From Pantoea anthophila (lineage in GTDB: Bacteria > Pseudomonadota > Gammaproteobacteria > Enterobacterales > Enterobacteriaceae): 64,000 nt of DNA. A model generated the notes under the pieces. That model saw only the letters and a program-made list of their open reading frames with translations, searched no databases and had not been told where the DNA came from. Positions within the stretch are counted from its first letter, which is position 1. Each line of letters opens with the position of its first letter. Both the position numbers and the translations under genes were made by a program. The DNA is taken from the NCBI RefSeq assembly GCF_006494375.1, contig NZ_VHIZ01000050.1, forward strand, positions 310,001-374,000. The letters are read 5' to 3'. Positions 45,360 through 54,363 of this stretch are shown piece by piece.

Positions 45360-46835
45360 ATGTCCGACCTGATTTCTTCTGCCCATGTGGCGACTGCCGG
45401 GCGTTCGCCCGCCGGGGAAACGCAATGGATTCGCAGCGCCGCTGACGTCTCCCGTTTAGTGAACAGCGGCGACAGCGCCCGTAATAATGCCCGCATCGTG
45501 GTGGCGATTGCGCTGGGAGGCGTGTTTCTTGACGCCTACGATCTGGGTGCGCTGGCTTTTGGCATCAAAGATGTGACGCGCGAATTTCATCTTACGCCGA
45601 CCGGCACCGGCATGATCGCCTCCGCCATTACATTCGGGGCGATCGTGGGTGCGCTGCTTGGCGGCTACCTCACCGATAAGATTGGCCGCTATCGGGTCTT
45701 TATGGCCGATATGTTCTTTTTCGTCGTCGCGGCTATCGCCTGTGCTTTTGCTCCCAATGAGTATGTGCTGGGTGCAGCGCGCTTTGTGATGGGCCTGGGT
45801 GTCGGCATCGATCTGCCGGTGGCGATGGCCTTTCTGGCGGAGTTTTCGAAGCTGCGCGGTAAGGGGAATAAAGCCGCCAGCGTGGCGATGTGGTGCCCGA
45901 CCTGGTACGCGGCAATCAGTATCTCCTATCTGCTGGTGCTGCTGCTCTATGCGGTATTGCCGGAGAGCCATACCGACTGGCTGTGGCGGCTGATCCTGGG
46001 GTTTGGAGCCGTGCCGGCGATTGTCATTATCGCTATCCGCAGTCGTTACATGAGTGAGTCGCCGATCTGGGCGGCCAATCAGGGCGACCTGAAAGGGGCG
46101 GCGGCGATTTTACGCAGCGCATGGAATATCAACGCGCAGGTGGCACCCGATGCCGCGCTGACGCCGGTTACGCCGGTGCGCAGGGCGAGCTGGCGCAACT
46201 ATGGTGCGCTGCTGCAGGGCGTCTATCGCCGCCGCACGCTGCTGGCGACCATTACCTCTATCGCCTCATCCTTTGCTTATAACGCCGTCGCGTTTGGCCT
46301 GCCGGTGATCATCACCAGCTTTTTTGCCCAGTCGATGCTGACCACGATTCTGGTGTCGCTGGCGCTGAATCTGCTGTTCGCCTTTGTGGGCGGGCTGCTG
46401 GCGGTGCGTCTGGTGCCGCGTCTGGGTGCCTGGAAGATGTCGGTGGCAGGTTACAGTTGTCAGTGTGTGGCGCTGCTCGGACTGGCGCTGATTGGTCGCC
46501 CGGAAGGGGGGCAGGAAGCGGCTGTCGCGATCGGGATGCTGGCGCTGTTCCTGTTTGGTCAGGGATTCGGGCCCGGCTCGCACACCATGACCTTTGCGTC
46601 ACTGAGCTACCCCACGTCGCTGCGGGGTGTGGGCGTCGGCTTCAATCAGACGCTGATGCGCGGCAGTTCGACCGTTTCACTGTTTCTGTTCCCGGTGCTG
46701 GTTGCGGCGCTCGGCACCGGCGTGTTCTGGGTGATCTTCCTGGCCCCGCTGGCCGGACTGCTGGCGCTGCTGGCCATCCGCTGGGAACCATCGGGCTATG
46801 ATGTGGATGCAGAGGATTTTGAGCTGCCGCGATAA
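45360..46835 (+). CDS. MFS transporter (metabolite:H+ symporter type)
   Basis: Twelve-helix major facilitator, 491 residues. After a polar 40-residue N-terminus come VVAIALGGVFLDAYDLGALAFGIKDV (TM1, with the Asp residues typical of the sugar/organic-acid group) and the loop GGYLTDKIGRYRVFMADM (about 95-112), the MFS motif A. FVMGLGVGIDLPVAMAFLAEFSKLRGKG resembles motif B/C of the aromatic-acid and myo-inositol carriers. Substrate cannot be told. It is divergent from osmF and first of the accessory genes in the osmF-bglX interval. No strong ribosome-binding site is seen before ATG 45360. Confidence 0.85.
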   Translation: MSDLISSAHVATAGRSPAGETQWIRSAADVSRLVNSGDSARNNARIVVAIALGGVFLDAYDLGALAFGIKDVTREFHLTPTGTGMIASAITFGAIVGALLGGYLTDKIGRYRVFMADMFFFVVAAIACAFAPNEYVLGAARFVMGLGVGIDLPVAMAFLAEFSKLRGKGNKAASVAMWCPTWYAAISISYLLVLLLYAVLPESHTDWLWRLILGFGAVPAIVIIAIRSRYMSESPIWAANQGDLKGAAAILRSAWNINAQVAPDAALTPVTPVRRASWRNYGALLQGVYRRRTLLATITSIASSFAYNAVAFGLPVIITSFFAQSMLTTILVSLALNLLFAFVGGLLAVRLVPRLGAWKMSVAGYSCQCVALLGLALIGRPEGGQEAAVAIGMLALFLFGQGFGPGSHTMTFASLSYPTSLRGVGVGFNQTLMRGSSTVSLFLFPVLVAALGTGVFWVIFLAPLAGLLALLAIRWEPSGYDVDAEDFELPR

Positions 46836-46865
46836 TCCGCGCTGAGGGCGTGGACAGAGCGCAGG

Positions 46866-46892
46866 AAAACCGCACCTCAGTGCGGTTTTTTT
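46866..46892. terminator. Terminator between the MFS gene and idi
   Basis: AAAACCGCA-CCTCAG-TGCGGTTTTTTTA. The stem and T tract serve the MFS gene; A residues on the other side allow some use by the convergent idi gene, whose stop codon lies at 46891-46893. Confidence 0.85.
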
Positions 46893-47433
46893 ATGCCGTA
46901 ACGGCCGGGAAAGGAAACTGCTCCAGATAGTCCGGGATACGCGGGAAGGTATGCAAAAACCACGGCGTGAACTGCTCTGGCTGCTGCTGCATCTGCTCTT
47001 CAATCAATGCCATCGGGCGATAATCGAAGGCGTCCGCTTCCTGCGGATTGAGCTGCGGCAGGCTGTCACAGACGGCAAAAAAGACGTGACCATATTCATG
47101 CTCGGTCAGGCCATTACTCAGCTTCAGGTTGTAGCTCAGCTCAAACACCGGCGTCAGCGTCACCACCATGCCCATCTCTTCGCGCAGGCGGCGTTCAGCG
47201 GCGTCACGGGTCGATTCATGAGGATACGGATGCCCGCAGCAGGTATTACTCCACAAGCCACCACAGTGATATTTATCGCTGGCGCGCCGCTGCAGTAACA
47301 GCTCCTGCCGGGAATTGAAGACGTAGACCGTCACCGCGCGGTGCAGTAGTCCTTTTTCATGCACTTCCAGCTTTTCCATTTTGCCGGTGGGACGATCGAG
47401 GTGGTCAACGAGGATAACTTCAATAGCAGACAT
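46891..47433 (-). CDS. idi: Isopentenyl-diphosphate delta-isomerase, type I
   Basis: Interconverts isopentenyl and dimethylallyl diphosphate for isoprenoid synthesis. The 180 residues match E. coli Idi (182). The catalytic Cys lies in NTCCGHPYPHES (about 66-77), the metal His residues and RRLREEMGM Nudix-like helix follow, and the second active-site region EHEYGHVFF (with Glu residues) is at about 114-122. Isomerase I lets the cell tune its carotenoid or quinone precursor pool; many Pantoea are yellow, but no carotenoid gene lies in this window. It is monocistronic and convergent with the MFS gene. Confidence 0.95.
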   Translation of the reverse strand: MSAIEVILVDHLDRPTGKMEKLEVHEKGLLHRAVTVYVFNSRQELLLQRRASDKYHCGGLWSNTCCGHPYPHESTRDAAERRLREEMGMVVTLTPVFELSYNLKLSNGLTEHEYGHVFFAVCDSLPQLNPQEADAFDYRPMALIEEQMQQQPEQFTPWFLHTFPRIPDYLEQFPFPAVTA

Positions 47434-47551
47434 GGCGTTTCCTTGAGATTATTCTCAACTATTCTGGCACAAGATTCGCGGTTTGGGCGTAACAGAAAGG
47501 AATTTTTACCCTTATCGGGCGGCGGTAAGCGGATGACGCCAGACGAAAATC

Positions 47552-47578
47552 AGGCCAGCAACGCTGGCCTGAGGAAGA
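47552..47578 (-). terminator. Terminator of the chemoreceptor gene
   Basis: On the minus strand AGGCCAGC-GTT-GCTGGCCT is followed by GATTTTCG, directly after the chemoreceptor stop codon at 47580. Confidence 0.65.
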
Positions 47579-47579
47579 A

Positions 47580-49475
47580 TTACAGCCGGAAGCTCTGCAC
47601 CACCTGCTCAAGCTGGGTACTCTGCGCCTCCATCGCCTGAGCCGCAGCGGAAACCTGCTCCACCAGTACGGCGTTCTGCTGGGTTGTGCCATCCAGCTGC
47701 GTAATCGCCACGTTAACCTGCTCGATCCCCATGCTCTGTTCGCGGCTGGCTGACATGATCTCGCTCATCAGCGTCGTCACGCTGCTGACGCCCTGCATCA
47801 GCTCATCCATCGTCTGACCCGCCTGCTCCACCAGCGCGCTGCCGGTATCAATGTTCGCCACGGACTCTTCAATTAACTTTTTAATCTCACGCGCCGAATT
47901 GGCTGAGCGCTGCGCCAGGTTGCGCACTTCTGACGCGACCACCGCAAAACCGCGCCCCTGCTCACCGGCACGGGCCGCCTCGACGGCGGCGTTCAGCGCC
48001 AGGATATTGGTCTGGAACGCGATGCTGTCGATCACGCTGATGATGTCGACCACCTTACGTGACGAATGGTGGATCTCGCCCATGGTGGTGACGACCTGAC
48101 GCACCACTTCTGAACCGCGTGCGGCAACCTGCGAGGCATCGCCCGCCAGCTGGTTGGCGTGAGTGGCGTTATCGGCGTTCTGACGCACGGTGCCGGTCAG
48201 TTGCTCCATCGACGCCGCCGTTTCCACAATCGAGCTGGCCTGATCTTCAGTGCGCGAAGAGAGATTGGCGTTGCCGCTGGCGATCTCGCGCGACGCGGCG
48301 GTGATCGCCAGCGCGCTGTCGCCCACCTGCTGGATTAACCCCTGCAGATAGCTGATGAACTGGTTAAAGCTCTGCGCAACGGCGTTGAACTCCGGGCTGT
48401 TGCTGGCGGGCAGACGCTGGGTCAGGTCCGCGCCGCCGGTCGACAGCGCTTCGATGTTGCTGTTCAGCACGCTGAGACGCTTCATCATGGCGCGGACAAA
48501 GCCCAGCGACACCAGCAGCAGGATCACCGCCAGCGGAATCTGCACCAGGCCCAGACGCGTCAGCATGTTGTGCGACTGCGCTTTCAGCAGGCTGGTCGGC
48601 AGGCTGCTGGCGAGAAACCACGGGCTGCCGGGAATGGCCTGCAGAAACAGCGTCTGCTCGCCTTCGCTGCTGTCATAAGTGGTTTCCAGCGGCTGGGTGC
48701 CCGCCCCGCTCAGCAGCGCTTTCAGGGGCGCTGCCATCGGCGTCTGCACATCGGCCAGGTTCTCCAGCTTCGGCGCGGCATTCACCAGCGCACCGTTACC
48801 GACAACTTTGCCATCCGCTTCGACGATCAGCACGTTGCCCTGAATGGTTTCGCCCATCTGCTTCGCCAGCTGGTTAAAGAATCCCAGCGTCACGTCGATG
48901 GTTGCCACCCCCCAGACGGTGCCGTTGCGGTAGATCGCCATGGCACAGTTGGTTCGCGGCTGTGGGCTGGCGGCATCCTGATAGGCTTTTGCCCAGGCAC
49001 ACTGCCCTTTCGGGGCGGCCAGGCCATCCTTATACCAGGGTTGCTCCCAGTATTTGTCGGCGGCATCGGAGTTCCAGTAGGTATTGACCTGCAGTTCGTT
49101 GCTGGCATTGCGGGCAAAGAAGCTGCTGTTTTTCTCTTTGGCGGGATCGCGACGATTTGGCAACGGCCAGATGCCGCCGCCGAAGACATTACTGTCCTGA
49201 TACTGGTTAACCAGCGTCGGTAACAGGATGTCAATGGTGGCGCTGTCCATGACGGAGGCCGCTTCGGTAATCGCACGCTGCTGAGCCTGAACGCGGTTCA
49301 TCTGCTCGACGATACCGGAGGCCAGTGAATCGACCTGATAACGCACCAGACGGCTTTCGCTGTCGACCAGCTGCGGTGCGACAAACTGATTGATGACCCA
49401 AACTGTAACGAGTAAAAGCGCAACAAAGAACGCGATCATTGTTGCGGTAAAGCGGGATTGTGTTGTTTTAAACAT
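47580..49475 (-). CDS. Methyl-accepting chemotaxis protein (dCACHE-type)
   Basis: Inner-membrane chemoreceptor, 631 residues. There is a first membrane helix (about 12-34, [20 protein letters not shown]), a large periplasmic sensor (about 35-290) with a PDC/dCACHE look ([46 protein letters not shown]), a second helix (about 305-327), a HAMP domain and a long signalling hairpin. The hairpin tip is [24 protein letters not shown], identical to the family core. The C-terminus (VVQSFRL) has no NWETF-type pentapeptide, so it should depend on other receptors for efficient methylation. The ligand is unknown; dCACHE receptors often sense amino acids or organic acids. It is not adjacent to other che genes. 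Confidence 0.92.
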   Translation of the reverse strand: MFKTTQSRFTATMIAFFVALLLVTVWVINQFVAPQLVDSESRLVRYQVDSLASGIVEQMNRVQAQQRAITEAASVMDSATIDILLPTLVNQYQDSNVFGGGIWPLPNRRDPAKEKNSSFFARNASNELQVNTYWNSDAADKYWEQPWYKDGLAAPKGQCAWAKAYQDAASPQPRTNCAMAIYRNGTVWGVATIDVTLGFFNQLAKQMGETIQGNVLIVEADGKVVGNGALVNAAPKLENLADVQTPMAAPLKALLSGAGTQPLETTYDSSEGEQTLFLQAIPGSPWFLASSLPTSLLKAQSHNMLTRLGLVQIPLAVILLLVSLGFVRAMMKRLSVLNSNIEALSTGGADLTQRLPASNSPEFNAVAQSFNQFISYLQGLIQQVGDSALAITAASREIASGNANLSSRTEDQASSIVETAASMEQLTGTVRQNADNATHANQLAGDASQVAARGSEVVRQVVTTMGEIHHSSRKVVDIISVIDSIAFQTNILALNAAVEAARAGEQGRGFAVVASEVRNLAQRSANSAREIKKLIEESVANIDTGSALVEQAGQTMDELMQGVSSVTTLMSEIMSASREQSMGIEQVNVAITQLDGTTQQNAVLVEQVSAAAQAMEAQSTQLEQVVQSFRL

Positions 49476-49666
49476 CTTTGTTCCCCTGAACCTGGTATGG
49501 CGCGATTGCCTGATCCGGGTTAACGGCTCGCTTACGGGGAACTTGAGGTGAGCGGGATCACAGAATTAATAAATGTTTAATTTTTGTGAAAATTTAATTT
49601 CATTGCGGGATTATCACCTCCCCGGCGCGAGCCGGGGAAGGGGCGGAGAGGCCTGTTTTGCCTGCC

Positions 49667-50776
49667 CTAGCCTTCTGAATCGACAACCTCCTGACGCGGA
49701 CGGAAGATGTGGTTACTGCCGCCAGCGGTTAAGAATTCCCGTAACTTCTGACCGCCATGCTCATCCGCCTGAGCGAACTGCCGCTCCGCTTCGGTGATCG
49801 GCGTGGTCCAGAGCAATGTGGGACGATCGCCATCGCGCTTGGGCAGTTTAAACTGTGCCGGTTCGCTGGCCAGCTCATTTGCCAGCAGGAAGCTCTCAAA
49901 GCCGACCGGCGCGACTTCCGATGCCAGCGTATGCCCCTCCCCCAGCCAGGTAAGGCGCGCCCACGGCAGATGCACAAACTCCGCCAGAGCACTCGCCATC
50001 TGCACCGCATTGCCTTCGGTCATGACCTCGCCATCCACCGCCATCCCCAGCTCGATACGGCGATACTGCGGTGCCAGCTCATCAAACAGGTAGTCGACCT
50101 GCGGCATCGGCCGGATGCTCATGCCAATCGTCAGGAAGTACCAGACGCCCTGATGCCAGTGCTGGGAGATCGCCATCGGCGGCCAGCTCCCCTGATCGAT
50201 CGCGTAATATTTCACCGACTCGCCAAAGCGGCTCTGATAGCAGGCCATGAGATCCTGCTGAACCTTGTCCCACTCGCTGCCATCGTGCCATTCGCGCCAG
50301 AACTGACGCTGCTGCTCTGCACGGGCATAGTAGTCATTGGTCGAGGCCGAACCCAGCGGGGCCGTCAGCCGGTTCTTTTTGATGCAGCCCGCAGAGAAGC
50401 TGACCTGCTTATCCTGGTAAAGACTCCAGCCGGGGATCACCGCCAGCAGCTGACCGTAATACCAGAGCGCCGCGCCATCATCGCTCGGCTCCCAGAGAAC
50501 CTGCAGCCCGGCGGGATTCAGTGCAGGCTCCGCTTCCAGGTTACGGCAATATTCGGCGCTGAGCAGCGGCGCAATGCCCTGCTCCATCGCCTCGCGATCT
50601 TCCTGCGCCGGTGCGGGCAGCAGGTTTCGCAGCCAGCAGCCGCGCACCGCATACTGACTGCGGAACAGGTCGGTGGGCCAGATGTAAAAATAGGCGGTGC
50701 GCGCATCCTGTTCGACAATAGCGGTGAGGGTGCGCTGCTGATTGTGGACTTCAGCAATCAGGGATTTGTACGTCAT
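49667..50776 (-). CDS. Suppressor-of-fused (SUFU) domain protein
   Basis: A 369-residue protein without signal peptide or membrane helix. The C-terminal half (about 190-360) fits the SUFU fold seen in bacterial immunity-like proteins: QGVWYFLTIGMSIRP, RRIELGMAVDG, ASALAEFVHLPWARLTWLGEGHTL, PVGFESFLLANEL and PITEAERQFA follow the family pattern. The N-terminal half is not recognised. ATG 50776 (MTYKSLIAE) has GAGG four bases upstream; the frame is open ten codons further. It stands alone, with no recognisable toxin gene next to it. The family assignment is by pattern, not search. Confidence 0.7.
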   Translation of the reverse strand: MTYKSLIAEVHNQQRTLTAIVEQDARTAYFYIWPTDLFRSQYAVRGCWLRNLLPAPAQEDREAMEQGIAPLLSAEYCRNLEAEPALNPAGLQVLWEPSDDGAALWYYGQLLAVIPGWSLYQDKQVSFSAGCIKKNRLTAPLGSASTNDYYARAEQQRQFWREWHDGSEWDKVQQDLMACYQSRFGESVKYYAIDQGSWPPMAISQHWHQGVWYFLTIGMSIRPMPQVDYLFDELAPQYRRIELGMAVDGEVMTEGNAVQMASALAEFVHLPWARLTWLGEGHTLASEVAPVGFESFLLANELASEPAQFKLPKRDGDRPTLLWTTPITEAERQFAQADEHGGQKLREFLTAGGSNHIFRPRQEVVDSEG

Positions 50777-50959
50777 AGTGCCTCGACAAAGCCTGGAGGA
50801 ATCCATTTTCCCCGAGAATAGAGCAGGATCGTGACTGCTGCACGCGGAGACAAGGGTAATAGTCTCAAAGTGGGAAGGATGGACGGAGACGACACGAATT
50901 TTAGTGCGTCGGCGACCTTTCCTGATGCCGGCCCCCAGCTCAGCAGGGTCATAACAGGA

Positions 50960-51415
50960 TTATTCGATAAAGCCACTGCCAGAGTGCCGCAATCGCCCCG
51001 TGATCCCGATCAGCAAATCAACATCTTCAGGTGTCAGTCTGTCGAGAAAATGTTGCCTGACACTCTCTGCATGCACCGGTCGCGCTTTTGCGAGCGTCTG
51101 ACGCCCTGTATCTGTCAGGCTGACCGAAATGCCAGCCGGGTCATGACGATTTCTCAGCACAAGTTGCCGGGAAGCCATACGTGAAAGCTGGTGTGAAAGC
51201 CGGGACTTGTCCCACTCCAGGTATTCCAGCAATTCACGCTGAAGCAGTGCGCCCTGCGGACTTTTACTGATTTCCATCAGAATCATGAAATCCGCGCCGG
51301 ACAGACCGGTTGCCTCAGTAATATTTTTGACAATACGACCCGTTATGACTTCTGCAAGCCGGCGGTAACCCCGCCATGCCATCCACTCTTTATCTGAAAT
51401 CTCAGTGCTATCCAT
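50960..51415 (-). CDS. MarR-family transcriptional regulator
   Basis: 151-residue winged-helix regulator: LSGADFMILMEISKSPQGALLQRELLEYLEWDKSRLSHQLSRMASRQLVLRNRHDPAGISVSLTDTGRQTL (about 38-107) is the MarR DNA-binding core with its wing. It is divergent from the TetX-like oxidoreductase gene, 76 bases away. A palindrome GTTGA-TATG-TCAAC (51434-51447) is in between, so it probably represses both genes and responds to a substrate of the monooxygenase. Confidence 0.9.
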   Translation of the reverse strand: MDSTEISDKEWMAWRGYRRLAEVITGRIVKNITEATGLSGADFMILMEISKSPQGALLQRELLEYLEWDKSRLSHQLSRMASRQLVLRNRHDPAGISVSLTDTGRQTLAKARPVHAESVRQHFLDRLTPEDVDLLIGITGRLRHSGSGFIE

Positions 51416-51433
51416 CTCTGTCTGACCCTTCAG

Positions 51434-51447
51434 GTTGATATGTCAAC
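51434..51447. promoter_or_regulatory. MarR-type operator between regulator and monooxygenase genes
   Basis: GTTGA-TATG-TCAAC, 19 bases before the marR-like ATG and 45 before the oxidoreductase ATG. A second small dyad GAGT-ATAC-ACTC follows at about 51460. Confidence 0.6.
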
Positions 51448-51491
51448 TTTGTGATTATAGAGTATACACTCCACAGCTGAGAGAAATCCCT

Positions 51492-52571
51492 ATGCCGAAC
51501 AAACCGAATATCGCGATTGTTGGTGGTGGTCCAGCCGGACTTACTGCGGCCGTCATACTTCAGCGCAATGGTTTTGACGTCCAGGTGTTTGAATATAAGT
51601 CAGGGGATTCTGAACGAAACCAGGGAGGATCGCTGGATTTGCATCCTGACAGCGGTCAGGAAGCTCTGCGCAGAGCGGGCCTGCTGGAACCCTTCATAAA
51701 AATAGCCAGGCATGAGGATCAGGAAAGCCGGATGCTGGATTACCGCACCGGAGGGGCGGTAGATGACAGCCTGATGCCGGAAGGTGAAATCAATAAACCC
51801 GAAATTGACCGCGGAGAGTTAATCAATTTGCTGCTGAGTGCCCTTGCGCCAGAGTCCCTCCAGTGGGGGCATAAGCTTCATCACGTCGATACTGGCCTGA
51901 ATGGCAGGTACAGGCTGATTTTCGGAAACGGAAGAGATTCTGAGGCAGATATTATCATCGGTGCGGATGGGGCCTGGTCACGGGTAAGAAGCTACCTGAC
52001 GCAGACGCGTCCTGAATACACGGGCATCACCTTTTTTGAAGGCTGGATAGATCGCCCCTCCCGACGAATCGATGGTATCGCTGGAAAAGGAACCGCTTTC
52101 AGCTTTGGAGGGGCTGAGGCTTTGGTCACACAGCGCAACGGGGGCGGAAGGATCTGCGTTTATGCGGCGATGAAAAGAGATATTGAACGTATTGAGCGGG
52201 ATAGTGCGTGCAGCGATATCACTTCATATGTGCGAGACGCTTACCAGGAGTGGGCTGATGCCCTTCAGGCCGTTGTTAATGCCCCTGCTGAATATGTCAG
52301 ACGTCCCATCTACAGCCTGCCTGCGGATTTTAGCTGGACACCGCGTCCGGGCATCACGCTCATTGGGGATGCTGCTCATCTGATGCCACCGGTCGGCGTC
52401 GGTGTCAATCTTGCCATGCTTGATGCCACTGATGTCGCCCTGGCCATTTGCGCGTCATCAGAACCGTTCGACGGATTACGCAGTGCGGAAAAAAAGATTA
52501 TGGAACGCGCGCGCGGCATGATGCCCGATGCCCTGTCTGGTTTTCAGAACTGGTTCAGCGAAAAAGAGTAA
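51492..52571 (+). CDS. TetX-like FAD-dependent monooxygenase
   Basis: Class A flavoprotein monooxygenase, 359 residues. The FAD dinucleotide fold IAIVGGGPAGLTAAVILQRNGF (about 7-28), the stretch GGSLDLHPDSGQEALRRAGL (about 46-65), IIGADGAWSRVR and the second FAD motif GDAAHLMPPVGVGVNLAMLDA (about 293-313) match the TetX group, which hydroxylates tetracyclines and other polycyclics. ATG 51492 is chosen by homology; the frame is open 19 codons further but through the promoter. It is divergently paired with a MarR regulator. Actual substrate unknown; tetracycline activity is not implied by sequence alone. Confidence 0.85.
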   Translation: MPNKPNIAIVGGGPAGLTAAVILQRNGFDVQVFEYKSGDSERNQGGSLDLHPDSGQEALRRAGLLEPFIKIARHEDQESRMLDYRTGGAVDDSLMPEGEINKPEIDRGELINLLLSALAPESLQWGHKLHHVDTGLNGRYRLIFGNGRDSEADIIIGADGAWSRVRSYLTQTRPEYTGITFFEGWIDRPSRRIDGIAGKGTAFSFGGAEALVTQRNGGGRICVYAAMKRDIERIERDSACSDITSYVRDAYQEWADALQAVVNAPAEYVRRPIYSLPADFSWTPRPGITLIGDAAHLMPPVGVGVNLAMLDATDVALAICASSEPFDGLRSAEKKIMERARGMMPDALSGFQNWFSEKE

Positions 52572-52581
52572 ACCGATGGCC

Positions 52582-53040
52582 TTATGAAAGCCGTTTGCGC
52601 ATAAACAGACTCAACGGGTCGGGCATATAGGGTGGGAACGCCTCGCATAGTGCGTACCCGCATCGGCGATAGAGTGCGATAGCCGGTTGCTGATGAATCC
52701 CGGTTTCAAGCCGCAGTTCGCGCGAACGGTTTTCTGCAGCTATCGTCTCGATGGCGGCGATGATCTGCTCGCCGAGCTTCCTGCCCCGGTAGGCCGGCCG
52801 GATATAAACCCGCTTGATCTCCGCAAAGCCCGCCTCCTGAAAGAGTAAGGCCCCACAGCCTGCCGGCAAGCCCTGCTCATCACGCACGATAATGCACTTC
52901 AGCTGCTCATCACCGACGGTTGAGAGATCCAGACAGTGATTGCTTTCTGCCGGATAGAGTTCGCGCTGAAAAGCATCGAGTTCGCCGACCAGGCGCACCA
53001 GGTCGCTATCCCCTTTATCGACTTCTGAAATGCTGAACAT
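52582..53040 (-). CDS. GNAT-family N-acetyltransferase
   Basis: 152-residue acetyltransferase. The acetyl-CoA motif is IKRVYIRPAYRGRKLGEQIIAAIETIAAENRSRELRLETG (about 75-114), followed by YRRCGYALCEAFPPYMPDPLSLFM, an ending shared with YjaB/PhnO-like small GNATs. GGGGAGAA precedes ATG 53040. It converges on the TetX-like gene, with ten bases between the stops. Substrate unknown. Confidence 0.87.
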   Translation of the reverse strand: MFSISEVDKGDSDLVRLVGELDAFQRELYPAESNHCLDLSTVGDEQLKCIIVRDEQGLPAGCGALLFQEAGFAEIKRVYIRPAYRGRKLGEQIIAAIETIAAENRSRELRLETGIHQQPAIALYRRCGYALCEAFPPYMPDPLSLFMRKRLS

Positions 53041-53088
53041 CTGTTCTCCCCGTCAAAGGTCGCTTCCGGAACGACTCTGCCCGTTGAT

Positions 53089-54363
53089 TTACTTCAGCTT
53101 AACGCCTTTTGTTTCTGGTGCCATCCAGACCACAATCATCGCGGCTACAAAGGCCAGCACGGTAGTGGCCAGCCCGGCGGTGAAGCCGCCAATGCTGGCC
53201 ACATAGCCGATGAGCAGCGGCGCAATAAAGCCGCCCAGACGCCCCCCGTTGTAAGCCAGGCCCATCAGAAAGCCGCGTGACTGGGTGTCGCCAATAATCT
53301 CGGCCAGGAAGGGGCCGGAACCGGCGAAAATACCGTTAACCCCGAAACCGGCCATAAAGATGGCCACCATGAGAATCAGCGGCTGCGTCGTCACCAGATA
53401 TAATCCGACCGCGACCGCACCGATCAGGAGATAGAGCAGAAACATCGGCCGGCGTCCCCATTTATCGGCCATGAGTGAGAACACCAGGAAGCCCGCAATC
53501 GCACCGGTCTGCAGGGCCAGCACAAACTTCAGGCTGTGAAGAAAATCGAGATGCTTCACTTCACGAAGATAAGTGGGCGTCCAGGTGAAAACCCCCCAGA
53601 ACAGATACTGAATGAAGAAGATAAAGGTAAACGCCAGCAGCAACCCTTTGATGTTCGTGTTGCCGGCGCTGGCCTTTTTAGTCTGCCGCTGTGCGCGTTC
53701 CTGCTGGCGCGCCAGCCATACCGGCGATTCCGGCGTAATGTACGCAATAACCATCATGATAAAAACCGGCAAGGCGCCAATCATGAACAGGTAGCGCCAT
53801 CCCCCGTGTTCCAGCCCACCGGTCATTGCCGTGACCAGTGCCGTCAGGCCAATCGCCAGGATTGCGCCCACCGGTAGCCCCATCTGCATCAGTGCGCCGC
53901 CGCGCGCACGGCGCTCCGGACGCCAGGTTTCAGCGATGAGCGCCGCGCCTGATGTCCACATCCCGCCCATCCCGAGCGCACCGCAGAATCGCAGCAAGGT
54001 AAAGATCTGCTGATTGTGGGAAAACGCCAGCAGACCGGAGAAAAGCGAATAGATGGCGATGCAGATCAGGGCCGTTCTTACGCGTCCGATTTTATCGGCC
54101 ACCAGCCCGAAGAGGATGCCGCCAATAATCTGCCCGCCAGCCGTGGCGCTGATAAACACGCCAAGTTCCGTTTTGCCGAGGCCAAATACCACGCCCAGCA
54201 CGGGTAAGAGCAGAGAGAGCAAAAAAGAGTCGTAGCTTTCAAATGTCCACCCTAACCCGCCCAGCGCCAGGGTCCTTTTTTCAGCCGATGAATAGGAGAG
54301 CACTGAACCGGAGGCGTCCGCATCGAGAGGATGCGCCTCATGCACTTTTGATTTCATATTCAT
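53089..54363 (-). CDS. MFS transporter (aromatic/organic acid type)
   Basis: Twelve-helix major facilitator, 424 residues. LALGGLGWTFESYDSFLLSLLLPVL is TM1 with the Glu and Asp pattern of the aromatic acid:H+ symporter type, and FGLVADKIGRVRTALI (about 92-107) is motif A; TPESPVWLARQQERAQRQ precedes the central loop. ATG 54363 is chosen because GGAG lies seven bases upstream; the longer frame is antisense-quality and overlaps the neighbour. It overlaps the 3' end of the amidohydrolase gene by 26 bases, so the two form a transport-plus-hydrolysis operon. Confidence 0.87.
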   Translation of the reverse strand: MNMKSKVHEAHPLDADASGSVLSYSSAEKRTLALGGLGWTFESYDSFLLSLLLPVLGVVFGLGKTELGVFISATAGGQIIGGILFGLVADKIGRVRTALICIAIYSLFSGLLAFSHNQQIFTLLRFCGALGMGGMWTSGAALIAETWRPERRARGGALMQMGLPVGAILAIGLTALVTAMTGGLEHGGWRYLFMIGALPVFIMMVIAYITPESPVWLARQQERAQRQTKKASAGNTNIKGLLLAFTFIFFIQYLFWGVFTWTPTYLREVKHLDFLHSLKFVLALQTGAIAGFLVFSLMADKWGRRPMFLLYLLIGAVAVGLYLVTTQPLILMVAIFMAGFGVNGIFAGSGPFLAEIIGDTQSRGFLMGLAYNGGRLGGFIAPLLIGYVASIGGFTAGLATTVLAFVAAMIVVWMAPETKGVKLK

